A DNA stretch of 27,019 nucleotides from JAEHDI01 sp035455185 (GTDB taxonomy: Bacteria; Acidobacteriota; Terriglobia; Bryobacterales; Bryobacteraceae), in NCBI GenBank assembly GCA_035455185.1, contig DATIFQ010000276.1:1-27019 (forward strand). The letters run 5' to 3'. Under the pieces are notes generated by a model that did no database searches, had not been told where the DNA came from, and worked only from the letters and a program-made list of their open reading frames with translations. Position numbers and translations under genes: made by a program. Shown piece by piece: positions 15,943 through 23,554 of the stretch; within the stretch, counting starts at the first letter, position 1; each line of letters starts with the position of its first letter.

Positions 15943-16674
15943 ATGTGGTCGCATCCACCCGAAAGCCTCGAAGTCGCCTGCGGCGGCGTTCATGTGTGGC
16001 GTGCCGCGCTCGACGTATCCCCAGAACTGCTTGTAAGGTTCTCTGATCATCTTGCCGAAGACGAGCGTTCCCGCGCCGCACGCTTTGTTTTTCCGAGGGA
16101 CCGGGACCGGTTCATCGTTGCACGCAGCGTCCTTCGAGATATTCTCGGGCGCTATCTGGTCCTCCATCCCGCGGATATCCGCTTTTCCTATGGAGAATCC
16201 GGCAAGCCCGAGCTGGCGCCTGACCTTTCCGGAAGCCGTCTGCGATTTAACCTGGCCCATTCACGCGACCTCGCCTTATACGCGTTCACCCTCGGACGGG
16301 AAGTCGGGATTGACGTGGAGTTCGTGCGCTCGGAGCTTGCGAAAGAGGAGATTGCCGAGCGCTTCTTCTCGGAGCGCGAGGCGGCGGAGCTGCGGGCGCT
16401 GCCGCCCTCCGAGCAGCCGGCGGCGTTCTTCCGCTGCTGGACCAGAAAAGAAGCCTACATTAAGGCTCGTGGACGAGGCTTCCGTATTCCGCTCGCCAGC
16501 TTCGATGTCTCACTAGGACAGCCGGCTAGGCTGCTGGCGGTTCGGGACGACCCCGCCGAAGCCGCACGCTGGATCCTTTGTGACATCCCAGTCGGCCGGG
16601 ATTGTCAGGCCGCCCTGGCCATCGAAGGAGAGAACCCTGAATTCTTCCTCTTGGACTGGCTCTCGGCTACGTAA
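15943..16674 (+). CDS. 4'-phosphopantetheinyl transferase (Sfp type)
   Basis: A 243-residue Sfp/HetI-type enzyme that transfers 4'-phosphopantetheine from CoA to a carrier-protein serine. Motifs are GESGKPEL, FNLAHSRDLALYAF, GIDVE (about 122-126, Mg2+ ligands Asp124 and Glu126) and FFRCWTRKEAYIKA (about 163-176, with the catalytic Glu). The fold and length suit the broad-specificity Sfp class that acts on NRPS/PKS or fatty-acid carriers. No carrier-protein or synthase gene is in the window. The start is uncertain: ATG 15943 is used, but GTGs at 15913 and 15916 are in frame and lie just after the ceramidase stop. The last 8 bp overlap the 3' end of the convergent metallo-beta-lactamase-fold gene. 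Confidence 0.88.
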   Translation: MWSHPPESLEVACGGVHVWRAALDVSPELLVRFSDHLAEDERSRAARFVFPRDRDRFIVARSVLRDILGRYLVLHPADIRFSYGESGKPELAPDLSGSRLRFNLAHSRDLALYAFTLGREVGIDVEFVRSELAKEEIAERFFSEREAAELRALPPSEQPAAFFRCWTRKEAYIKARGRGFRIPLASFDVSLGQPARLLAVRDDPAEAARWILCDIPVGRDCQAALAIEGENPEFFLLDWLSAT

Positions 16675-17623
16675 ACCGCCATTCCTGCCCGACGTGCTGC
16701 GTCACCACCCGTTCCGGGCTCCTTTCGGCGGCCTCCAGAAAGCGCTCGATCGGTTCCGTCAGCGGCTCGCGGCTGAGCTGGAAAGTCTGGTGATGCACGG
16801 GAATGAAGAACTCGGCCCCCGCGTCATTCCCCATCCGCCACGCCTCCTCCGGCGTGCAGTGGTAACGAATCCAGGGATTGTACGCTCCGATCGGCATAAC
16901 GGCGAGGTCGATCGGCCGGGATGACTTCAAGACCCTGAACTTGTCCGTAATCGCGCTGTCGCCGGCGAAAAGGACTCTGTAGCGCCCGGACTCGATGAGA
17001 TACCCGTTGTAACCGCGGTATGTATCCGAGCGCATTCGAGCACCCCAGTGATTGACCTCGAAGGCACGTATCTCAGCCGGCCCCACCCGCGTTCGCTCGT
17101 CCCAGCGCAGCTCTGTGACCTTTCTGTAACGATCCACCCTGAGTAGATCGCTGGTTTCCCAAGCGGTAATCACTGGTGTCCGCTTGTCCTCCAGATGACG
17201 CAGCGACGGAATGTCGAAGTGATCCATGTGCGCGTGGGACAGCAGCACAAGATCAATCTTCGGAAGGTTGTCGATGCCGAGCGCCGGCGCGACTAGGCGT
17301 TTGAGCCCGAGCGTCAACGGGCCAAAGTTCAATCCGGCGCGATCGCTGAAAACCGGGTCCGTCAGGATGGTGAATCCATCGATCTTGAGCAGTACGGTGC
17401 TGTGGCCGAGCCATGCAGCATACAGCCCCCGATCCGGCCACTCGGAAGGTCGAGGACGGACCGGCGGCCGGGCGATTTCGCGCCCCATCTCGCGGACGTA
17501 CTGCCGCCAGAAGCTCGGAGCCTGCCGGTAGAGCATCGTGCCGGCCCCGGCGAGTCCCGCGACACTCATCCCGCCGATCCACGCCCGGCGGCTCCACCTC
17601 GTCGAGCCGCTCTCACCAGCCAT
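16667..17623 (-). CDS. Metallo-beta-lactamase-fold hydrolase (NAPE-PLD/UlaG-like) with Tat-like signal
   Basis: A 318-residue protein with the zinc motif SHAHMDHFD (His130, His132, Asp134, His135), then FAGDS (metal-bridging Asp) and a final IPVHHQTF histidine. The pattern and length match the NAPE-PLD/UlaG-like MBL subgroup acting on phosphodiester or lactone substrates. The N terminus carries SRRAWIGGMSVAGLAGAG, a Tat-like signal that could also act as a membrane anchor. The ATG at 17623 has GGAGG 6 nt upstream and overlaps the end of the Moco-enzyme gene by 11 bp, so it is probably translationally coupled. It is the third gene of a redox-type operon. Substrate unknown. Confidence 0.84.
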   Translation of the reverse strand: MAGESGSTRWSRRAWIGGMSVAGLAGAGTMLYRQAPSFWRQYVREMGREIARPPVRPRPSEWPDRGLYAAWLGHSTVLLKIDGFTILTDPVFSDRAGLNFGPLTLGLKRLVAPALGIDNLPKIDLVLLSHAHMDHFDIPSLRHLEDKRTPVITAWETSDLLRVDRYRKVTELRWDERTRVGPAEIRAFEVNHWGARMRSDTYRGYNGYLIESGRYRVLFAGDSAITDKFRVLKSSRPIDLAVMPIGAYNPWIRYHCTPEEAWRMGNDAGAEFFIPVHHQTFQLSREPLTEPIERFLEAAERSPERVVTQHVGQEWRFT

Positions 17624-18254
17624 ACCGTTCCTCCGTCCACGGGTCACCGTGCATGTGGTATCCATTCCGCTCCCAGAAACCGGGACGATCCTTCTCCATC
17701 AACTCAATCCCCGCGAGCCACTTGGCGCTCTTCCAAGCGTACAATTGCGGCACGACCAGGCGCGCCGGCCCGCCGTGCTCCAGGCTCAGCGGTTCGCCGT
17801 CGTGCGAGATAGCGACGAGAGCGTCCTCAGCAAGGAAATCCGACAAAGGCAGATTTGTCGTCCAGCCGCCGTCATAGCCGTGCGCGAGCACGTATCGGGC
17901 GTCCGGCGTCGGTCCTCCCGCTCGCGCCAGAATCTCCCGCGTCGAGACACCTTCCCACAGGTTGCCAAGCCGGGACCAGCGGGTCACGCAATGGAAATCG
18001 GCAAACACCTTGACCCTCGGGAGCTCCAGAACCTGCTCCCAAGTCCACTCTATCGGCTTCTGAACCCCCCCTCCAATACGTAATCGCCAGGTCTTCAGAT
18101 CGATCCGCGGGGGACCTGAAGCATCCAGCACCGGCCATTTCTGCGTGCGTGTCTGGCCTGGCGGCAGCCGGCGCTCCCGGCGGGTGTCCGGGCTGACAAT
18201 GGCGTCCCCGGCAGCCTGAGGTTCCTGCAACTGGTTTGCATCAGCGTGGGACAT
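17613..18254 (-). CDS. Sulfite-oxidase-like molybdopterin oxidoreductase (YedY/MsrP-related fold)
   Basis: A 213-residue single Moco-binding domain. Cys89, in FHCVTRWS, is the expected molybdenum ligand. WEGVSTREIL, GYDGGWTTNLPL and GGPARLVVPQLYAWKSAKW match the sulfite-oxidase-fold pterin-binding region. Length fits the short, single-domain sulfite-oxidase-like oxidoreductases. It lacks the dimerisation domain and haem domain of sulfite oxidases, and unlike MsrP it shows no Tat signal, so it is probably cytoplasmic. It sits between a polyferredoxin-flavoprotein gene (16 bp upstream) and the MBL gene (overlapping). The flavoprotein is a plausible electron partner. No clear Shine-Dalgarno is visible at the ATG. 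Substrate unknown. Confidence 0.82.
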   Translation of the reverse strand: MSHADANQLQEPQAAGDAIVSPDTRRERRLPPGQTRTQKWPVLDASGPPRIDLKTWRLRIGGGVQKPIEWTWEQVLELPRVKVFADFHCVTRWSRLGNLWEGVSTREILARAGGPTPDARYVLAHGYDGGWTTNLPLSDFLAEDALVAISHDGEPLSLEHGGPARLVVPQLYAWKSAKWLAGIELMEKDRPGFWERNGYHMHGDPWTEERYGW

Positions 18255-18270
18255 AATGCTTAGATACGCT

Positions 18271-20553
18271 TCAGTGAATAGATGAAATCTGGACCAGACT
18301 GGTTGCAGGCTGGGCCACCGGCTTGAAGGAAAGGACGTCCATCGGGCAGACCGTCACACAGATGCCACAGCCGATACAGGTGCTGTTCCGGTTGTTCAAC
18401 TCCTCTTGTTTCAGTGCGAAATCCATGACATCGATGCCCACCTGGCAGTTCCGGCTACACTCGCCGCACGCGATACACTTCTCGTTTGCGTGGATTGCGA
18501 AGCGGCTCCACCGCAGCCGGGTGAAGACCGAGCTGAAGAGTTCCATCATCTTCGCCAGCGGGCACCAATACCGGCACCAGATCTTGCCGCCGAAAAACGG
18601 ATACAGCGAAACGGGCAGAATCCCGACGAGCCAGACGTCGGCCGTCAGCCGGTAAGCCAAAACTCCGGCCTCGGCCGGCGCCCGCAGCACGCCCACGACG
18701 TCGCGCAGCAGCACCATCAGAGTCACCGCGGCCGCTGCGCCGAACACCACACGGTTCATGAACTCCCACCGAATGCTGGTCTTACCCTTCGGCGCAAGGT
18801 GCCGCCACCGGTCCCCAAGCGTCTCCGCCAGCCCGCCACAGCCGCAAATCCAGGAACAGTATCGCTTTCCGTGAAACACCGCGAGGATGGGAATCAGTAC
18901 GAAGCTGAGCACAACGCCCCAAACCACCCAGATCTGGTGCGGAGACCCAAAGAAGGTGTAGAAGAACAGCGGCCACGCGTAGACGATTCCGTACGACCGC
19001 CAGGCCTGCTGCGCAAACGTCGGATCCTCCGCCAACCGGCTGCCGACCCACTGGTATTCCACCGCCCAGCGAAACAGAAACTCCGGAATCAGAAAGAAGA
19101 ACACCCACTGGAAGCTGAGTAGGCTGACGTAGCGCCAAATCTGGAAGCGGTCCTTGCGGTCCAGTCCCCAACGCTTCATCGCCTGAAGCCCAAAGACCGT
19201 GATCACCGTCGTGTAGAGGACCGTGTACCAAAACGACCACGGGCGGCCGAGGAACGACAGCGCCTTATATCCCCATCCCCGGAACGGCCAGAACTCCAGG
19301 TTTTCTCCGAGCTTTGCTCCGTAGATGGTGTACGCCATGAGGAAGGTCAGTCCGAGCCAGGCAAAACGGTTGCCCTTCACGCCGGTGGCTACAAGGCCGG
19401 CCAGACCCGCCAGCGCGAAAAGTCCACCCGCCATCGTCAGCCCTGCGAAAACTGGCATTCCGGTCTTGCCGCCGAATACCCAGAGCCCGACCATCGTCGC
19501 GAGCACGAGAACCGCGGCGGAGAAGACACTTCCGTTCCAGTCGTTCTCCAGCCGGATGCCGAGTGAATGGAGGAATTTCGCCGGCAGTTCCGCGCCGATC
19601 AGGACGAAGGCATGGTCGTACGGAAGTTCGCGTGTGCTCGTGGCAGGGCCTTTGCGAATCTCGAGCACGCACGTTCTCTCATCAAACTGTTTGACGTTGG
19701 AATTCAGGATCACTCGCAGCCACCCCGCCGCCACCGCCTCGTCCAGTCTTCGCCGATTGTCTTTGAACAGCCGCGAAAACTCGGTTCCCCGGTATGACAG
19801 CGTGACCCTGTTCCGTTCAGCGAGCGTTAGCGCCGCCTCGACCGCGCTGTTGCCCCCTCCCACCACGAGAATGTCCTCGTCCTGGTATTGCTTAGGGCCG
19901 TAGAGCCGGTGATAGACCCGTTCGCGGTCCTCTCCGGGTGCATTCAGTTTGCGGGGGTTGCCGCGTTGGCCCGTCGCCAGGACCACCCGTCGGGCACGGT
20001 ACGTTCGCTTGGGCGTCTGGACGTCGAAGTCTCCGTCCTTCCGCTTTTGGATATGGGAGACACCCTCTTCCGTCCTGACGTCCAGCTTGTTCTCGCGTAC
20101 AATCTCGCGCCACCGGTCAATCAGTTCTTCTTTTCGCGCGCCGTCCAGCCACAGTTTTCCCTTCGGAGGGGAGGAATCAGGCTCGGCATAGACCCACTTG
20201 CCCTCGGGAAACTCCTCTATCGTGTTGGAAATCTTGCTCTTTTCGAGCACGAGGACGCGCAGACCGTGGTCCTGAGCTTCCAGCGCGCAGTTTAACCCTG
20301 CCGCGCCCGAACCCGCGACAATCAGGTCGAAGACGTCAGCATCGCGCCCGTGGGCACCCGGCTTGGAGGAGATGTGAAGGGCCAGCTCGTGGCCCTGCTC
20401 CATTGCCAGTTTCACAACGGGCGCGCCGGCGAGATCGCCGATGATATAGAGCCCTTTGACGTTGCTCTCAAAGTGCTTGTCCACAACAGGCCGTCTTGTC
20501 GACCCGTTCGGACTCTCGAGGATCGCGTGCCAAAGCGACTGGATGCGGTTCAC
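18271..20553 (-). CDS. Flavoprotein fused to membrane polyferredoxin (permuted YpdA-like NAD(P) oxidoreductase plus NapH/NosR-like 4Fe-4S domain)
   Basis: A 760-residue fusion. Residues 74-340 form a YpdA/thioredoxin-reductase-like flavoprotein: FAD motif VAGSGAAGL (79-87), VLATG (191-195) and NAD(P) motif VVGGGNSAVEAAL (230-242), without a CxxC disulfide. The FAD-closing segment FESNVKGLYIIGDLAG lies at residues 28-43, before the FAD motif, instead of after the NAD domain. Residues 343-650 contain several membrane segments. Cys-rich motifs then match NapH/NosR ferredoxins: C566, C570, C572; C660, C664; and two 4Fe-4S sets, CIACGECSRNC (693-703) and CIGCGICVTVC (726-736). It probably passes electrons from NAD(P)H through FAD and 4Fe-4S centres at the membrane. 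The partner may be the adjacent Moco enzyme. The start is uncertain; the GTG at 20553 is used. Confidence 0.83.
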   Translation of the reverse strand: MNRIQSLWHAILESPNGSTRRPVVDKHFESNVKGLYIIGDLAGAPVVKLAMEQGHELALHISSKPGAHGRDADVFDLIVAGSGAAGLNCALEAQDHGLRVLVLEKSKISNTIEEFPEGKWVYAEPDSSPPKGKLWLDGARKEELIDRWREIVRENKLDVRTEEGVSHIQKRKDGDFDVQTPKRTYRARRVVLATGQRGNPRKLNAPGEDRERVYHRLYGPKQYQDEDILVVGGGNSAVEAALTLAERNRVTLSYRGTEFSRLFKDNRRRLDEAVAAGWLRVILNSNVKQFDERTCVLEIRKGPATSTRELPYDHAFVLIGAELPAKFLHSLGIRLENDWNGSVFSAAVLVLATMVGLWVFGGKTGMPVFAGLTMAGGLFALAGLAGLVATGVKGNRFAWLGLTFLMAYTIYGAKLGENLEFWPFRGWGYKALSFLGRPWSFWYTVLYTTVITVFGLQAMKRWGLDRKDRFQIWRYVSLLSFQWVFFFLIPEFLFRWAVEYQWVGSRLAEDPTFAQQAWRSYGIVYAWPLFFYTFFGSPHQIWVVWGVVLSFVLIPILAVFHGKRYCSWICGCGGLAETLGDRWRHLAPKGKTSIRWEFMNRVVFGAAAAVTLMVLLRDVVGVLRAPAEAGVLAYRLTADVWLVGILPVSLYPFFGGKIWCRYWCPLAKMMELFSSVFTRLRWSRFAIHANEKCIACGECSRNCQVGIDVMDFALKQEELNNRNSTCIGCGICVTVCPMDVLSFKPVAQPATSLVQISSIH

Positions 20554-20708
20554 CGTGCTTGACCTGCTTACGGGAGTCCGGGAAATGCAGCCAGCCGGTT
20601 TCCTCCCCTACTACCATCAACATACCGCAGCGCTCGCGAGACATTCCCGGCCATATCCGGCGCCGGGCGAAACCCACGTAAAGATATTCGGCTGTACGCT
20701 TCGCTGGT

Positions 20709-20737
20709 TTGACTCTCCTGGTAGGCCTTGCTAGTCT
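20709..20737 (+). promoter_or_regulatory. Weak sigma-70-like promoter before gcvT
   Basis: TTGACT (20709-20714) and TAGTCT (20732-20737) are 17 bp apart, just ahead of the gcvT ATG. The -35 matches well but the -10 matches only three of six positions, so this is a tentative call. If used, the transcript would start within a few bases of the ATG and be almost leaderless. Confidence 0.25.
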
Positions 20738-20746
20738 GGCGGTTTC

Positions 20747-21850
20747 ATGCCTGAGGCCCCCGTCCTGAAGCGGACTTCGCTTCATTCCCTGCATCGCCGG
20801 CTCGGCGCCAAGATGGTCGACTTCGGCGGCTGGGAAATGCCCGTGCAGTATTCGGGCATCCTCGACGAACACCACGCCGTACGCCGTTCGGTCGGGGTCT
20901 TCGACGTCAGCCACATGGGTGAGATTGAGATCCGCGGCCCGGAGGCTCTGCGGCTGGCCGAGTATGTCACCACAAATGCTGTCTCTCGCCTCAAGACAGG
21001 CCAGGCGCAATACTCGGGACTCCTCTACGAGCACGGTGGTTTCGTGGATGACGTGCTGGTCCACAAAGTCGAAGACGACCACTACTTCTTTTGCGTGAAC
21101 GCCTCGAATCAGGAGAAGGACTTCGAGCACATCCGGGATCGAAACCGGTTCAACGCCGCGGTCGACTTCGCCTCCGACCGCTATGCCCAGATTGCGGTCC
21201 AGGGGCCGAAGGGCCTGGCAACAGTGCAGAAGCTGACGTCGACGGATTTGTCTGCCATCCGCTACTACTACTTCACCGACGGCGAAGTGGCCGGATTTCC
21301 GGCGCGTATCGCCCGCACCGGCTACACCGGGGAGGACGGCGTCGAGGTCTATGTGGCGCCGGAGAATGCCGAAGCCCTGTGGGATCGGATGTTCGACGCG
21401 GGTCAGGAGTTTGGCGTCAAGCCCTGCGGCCTCGGCGCCCGCAACACGTTGCGGCTGGAAGCGAAAATGGCCCTGTACGGTCACGAGATCGACGCATCGA
21501 TTACCCCGCTGGAAGCCGACCTCGCCTGGATAGTGAAGATGGAAAAAGGTGATTTCATCGGCCGCGCCGCACTCGAGCGCCAGCAACGCGATGGCGTCCG
21601 CCGCAAGCTGATCGGCTTCGAAATGCGCGGACGCGGTATCGCACGCGACGGCTACGAGGTTCTCGTGGACGACCGGCCCTGCGGCTGGGTTACCAGTGGC
21701 GGGCCCTCCCCCACCTTGAACAAGAACATCGGTCTGTGTTATCTCCCCGTGGAACTGGCAAACGTGGGTCTCCCGATCCAGGTCGTAGTTCGCAATCAGC
21801 CCGTGGACGCGGAAACGGTCCCCACACCTTTCTATAAGCGAGCAAAATGA
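20747..21850 (+). CDS. gcvT: Glycine cleavage system T protein (aminomethyltransferase)
   Basis: A 367-residue aminomethyltransferase. Motifs are MVDFGGWEMPVQYSG near the N terminus, VFDVSHMGE, the folate-site Asp region YEHGGFVDDVL, TGYTGEDGVE, LGARNTLRLEA and the C-terminal TSGGPSPTLNKNIG. It releases ammonia from the aminomethyl group on lipoylated GcvH and transfers the methylene to tetrahydrofolate. It starts the gcv operon; its stop overlaps the gcvH start (ATGA, 21847-21850). The N-terminal sequence starting at ATG 20747 fits the family length of about 365. No glycine riboswitch was recognised in the 193 bp upstream gap. Confidence 0.95.
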   Translation: MPEAPVLKRTSLHSLHRRLGAKMVDFGGWEMPVQYSGILDEHHAVRRSVGVFDVSHMGEIEIRGPEALRLAEYVTTNAVSRLKTGQAQYSGLLYEHGGFVDDVLVHKVEDDHYFFCVNASNQEKDFEHIRDRNRFNAAVDFASDRYAQIAVQGPKGLATVQKLTSTDLSAIRYYYFTDGEVAGFPARIARTGYTGEDGVEVYVAPENAEALWDRMFDAGQEFGVKPCGLGARNTLRLEAKMALYGHEIDASITPLEADLAWIVKMEKGDFIGRAALERQQRDGVRRKLIGFEMRGRGIARDGYEVLVDDRPCGWVTSGGPSPTLNKNIGLCYLPVELANVGLPIQVVVRNQPVDAETVPTPFYKRAK

Positions 21851-22236
21851 CGATGTATCCTGACAACCTCCGTTACACCAAAGAACACGAGTGGGTCGAA
21901 GTCGAAGGCGATATCGGGAAGGTGGGCATCACGCACCACGCACAGGACCAGCTCGGCGATATCGTTTACGTGGATCTCCCGAAACCGGGCGCCCGCGTCG
22001 AGAGGGGTAGGTCGTTCGGTTCGGTCGAGTCGGTCAAGGCGGTTTCCGACGTCTTCTCGCCGGTATCGGGTGAAGTCGTCGAAATCAACGAAACCCTCGG
22101 CACAGCCCCCGAGAAACTCAACCAGGACCCGCATGGCGATGCGTGGCTGGTCAGGATCCGGATGAGCGCGCCGGACGAAATCAAACAACTCATGACCGCC
22201 GCGCAATATCAGAACTACATAGGAGCAGAAATCTAG
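21847..22236 (+). CDS. gcvH: Glycine cleavage system H protein (lipoyl carrier)
   Basis: A 129-residue lipoyl carrier. The lipoylated lysine is Lys64 in SVESVKAVSD, and YTKEHEWVEVE at the N terminus, GDIVYVDLP and the C-terminal GDAWLVRIR are family hallmarks. It shuttles the aminomethyl group from the P protein to GcvT and is re-oxidised by lipoamide dehydrogenase, whose gene is not in the window. The ATG at 21847 overlaps the gcvT stop; a second ATG at 21853 is two codons in. An AGGAG lies near its 3' end, which may serve gcvPA. Confidence 0.95.
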   Translation: MTMYPDNLRYTKEHEWVEVEGDIGKVGITHHAQDQLGDIVYVDLPKPGARVERGRSFGSVESVKAVSDVFSPVSGEVVEINETLGTAPEKLNQDPHGDAWLVRIRMSAPDEIKQLMTAAQYQNYIGAEI

Positions 22237-22237
22237 C

Positions 22238-23554
22238 TTGCGTTACCTTCCGAAGTCGGATTCGGAGCGCCGCGAAATGTTGGAGGCGTGCGGCGTTTCT
22301 TCTCTCGACGATTTTTTCTCTCACCTGCCTCCCGATGTTCGGTTGAACCGCCAGCTCGCACTCCCCGCTGGCCAGTCGGAGTATGAGATTTCAGCCTATT
22401 TCCGCGCCAGGGCGGACCAGAACGCAACCGGCTACGCGTCGTTCCTGGGCGCGGGCGTCTACAACCACTATCGCCCGGTGCTGGTGGACACGGTCGTATC
22501 CCGCGGGGAGTTCCTGACCTCGTATACGCCGTATCAAGCCGAGATTTCCCAGGGCACGCTGACGACGATCTTCGAATTCCAGACGATGATCTGCCAACTT
22601 ACCGGCATGGAGGTCGCCAACGCGTCTATGTACTGCGGCTCGACCGCAGTGCCGGAAGCGGGGATGATGGCAGCCCGCATCACCGGCCGCAACCGGCTTC
22701 TCGTGGCAAGGACTCTGCATCCGGAGTACCGCGAGGTGCTGAAAACGTACGCCCGGTATCAGGGCATGGCAGTTGAGGAGTTCGGTTACACCGCGGGCCA
22801 CGGAACCGTCGATCTCGACGATCTCGACCGCAGGCTTGATGACAAGACCGCGGCCGTGATCCTGCAGTCGCCAAATTTCTTCGGCATCGTCGAGAGCGTG
22901 GACGCCGCCGCCGACCTCGCCCATAAGAGGGGAGCGATGCTTATCGACGTATTCACCGAAGCGGTGTCGCTCGGGCTGCTCGAACCGCCGCGCCAGGCCG
23001 ATATCATCGCCGGCGAACTGCAGTCCTTCGCCATTTCCCCGAGCTACGGTGGTCCTTACGCGGGTGTCATCGCCACACGGGAGAAGTACATCCGCCAAAT
23101 GCCTGGACGGCTCGCCGGGGAAACGAAGGACTCGCACGGCAACCGCGCCTACTGTCTCACTCTCGCCACCCGTGAGCAACACATCCGGCGCGAGAAAGCC
23201 ACGTCAAACATCTGCACCAACCAGGCGCTGATTGCGCTGATGGCGACCGTCTTCATGACCGTGTACGGCAAGCAGGGGGTGCGGGAGTTGGCGGAACAGA
23301 ATCTGGCAAAGGCGCACTACCTCGCAAGCCGGCTGCCACGGAAATTCGCCGGCCCGTTCTTCAATGAGTTTGTTGCCGCGTTCCCCGGAAAGTCACCGGA
23401 AACGATCAACGGAATGATGCTCGAGAAAAAGATCATAGGCGGACTCCCACTTGGGCGCTATTACCCGGAACTAGAGGATTGTATGCTCCTGTGCGCCACC
23501 GAGATGAGCACCCGGGAGCAGATGGACGTCTTCGCGGAGGTGCTGGCGCAATGA
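22238..23554 (+). CDS. gcvPA: Glycine decarboxylase P protein, subunit 1
   Basis: A 438-residue N-terminal half of the split P protein, of the usual length for subunit 1. The family N terminus RYLPKSDSERREML follows a TTG start at 22238, with AGGAG at about 22221-22225. That spacing of 12 nt is long but still usable, and no ATG or GTG fits. Other conserved stretches are SYTPYQAEISQGTL, NASMYCGSTAVPEA and the C-terminal LLCATEMSTREQMD. It pairs with GcvPB to decarboxylate glycine and load the aminomethyl group on GcvH. Its stop overlaps the gcvPB start (ATGA, 23551-23554). Confidence 0.94.
   Translation: MRYLPKSDSERREMLEACGVSSLDDFFSHLPPDVRLNRQLALPAGQSEYEISAYFRARADQNATGYASFLGAGVYNHYRPVLVDTVVSRGEFLTSYTPYQAEISQGTLTTIFEFQTMICQLTGMEVANASMYCGSTAVPEAGMMAARITGRNRLLVARTLHPEYREVLKTYARYQGMAVEEFGYTAGHGTVDLDDLDRRLDDKTAAVILQSPNFFGIVESVDAAADLAHKRGAMLIDVFTEAVSLGLLEPPRQADIIAGELQSFAISPSYGGPYAGVIATREKYIRQMPGRLAGETKDSHGNRAYCLTLATREQHIRREKATSNICTNQALIALMATVFMTVYGKQGVRELAEQNLAKAHYLASRLPRKFAGPFFNEFVAAFPGKSPETINGMMLEKKIIGGLPLGRYYPELEDCMLLCATEMSTREQMDVFAEVLAQ

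Noticed and set aside
20657..20666. CCGGCGCCGG palindrome before gcvT
   Set aside because: A 10-bp GC palindrome is expected by chance in such GC-rich DNA, and no loop or U-tract follows.
20554..20746. Glycine riboswitch before gcvT
   Set aside because: I looked for the GGAGAG-type core and paired aptamer structure on both strands and found neither.
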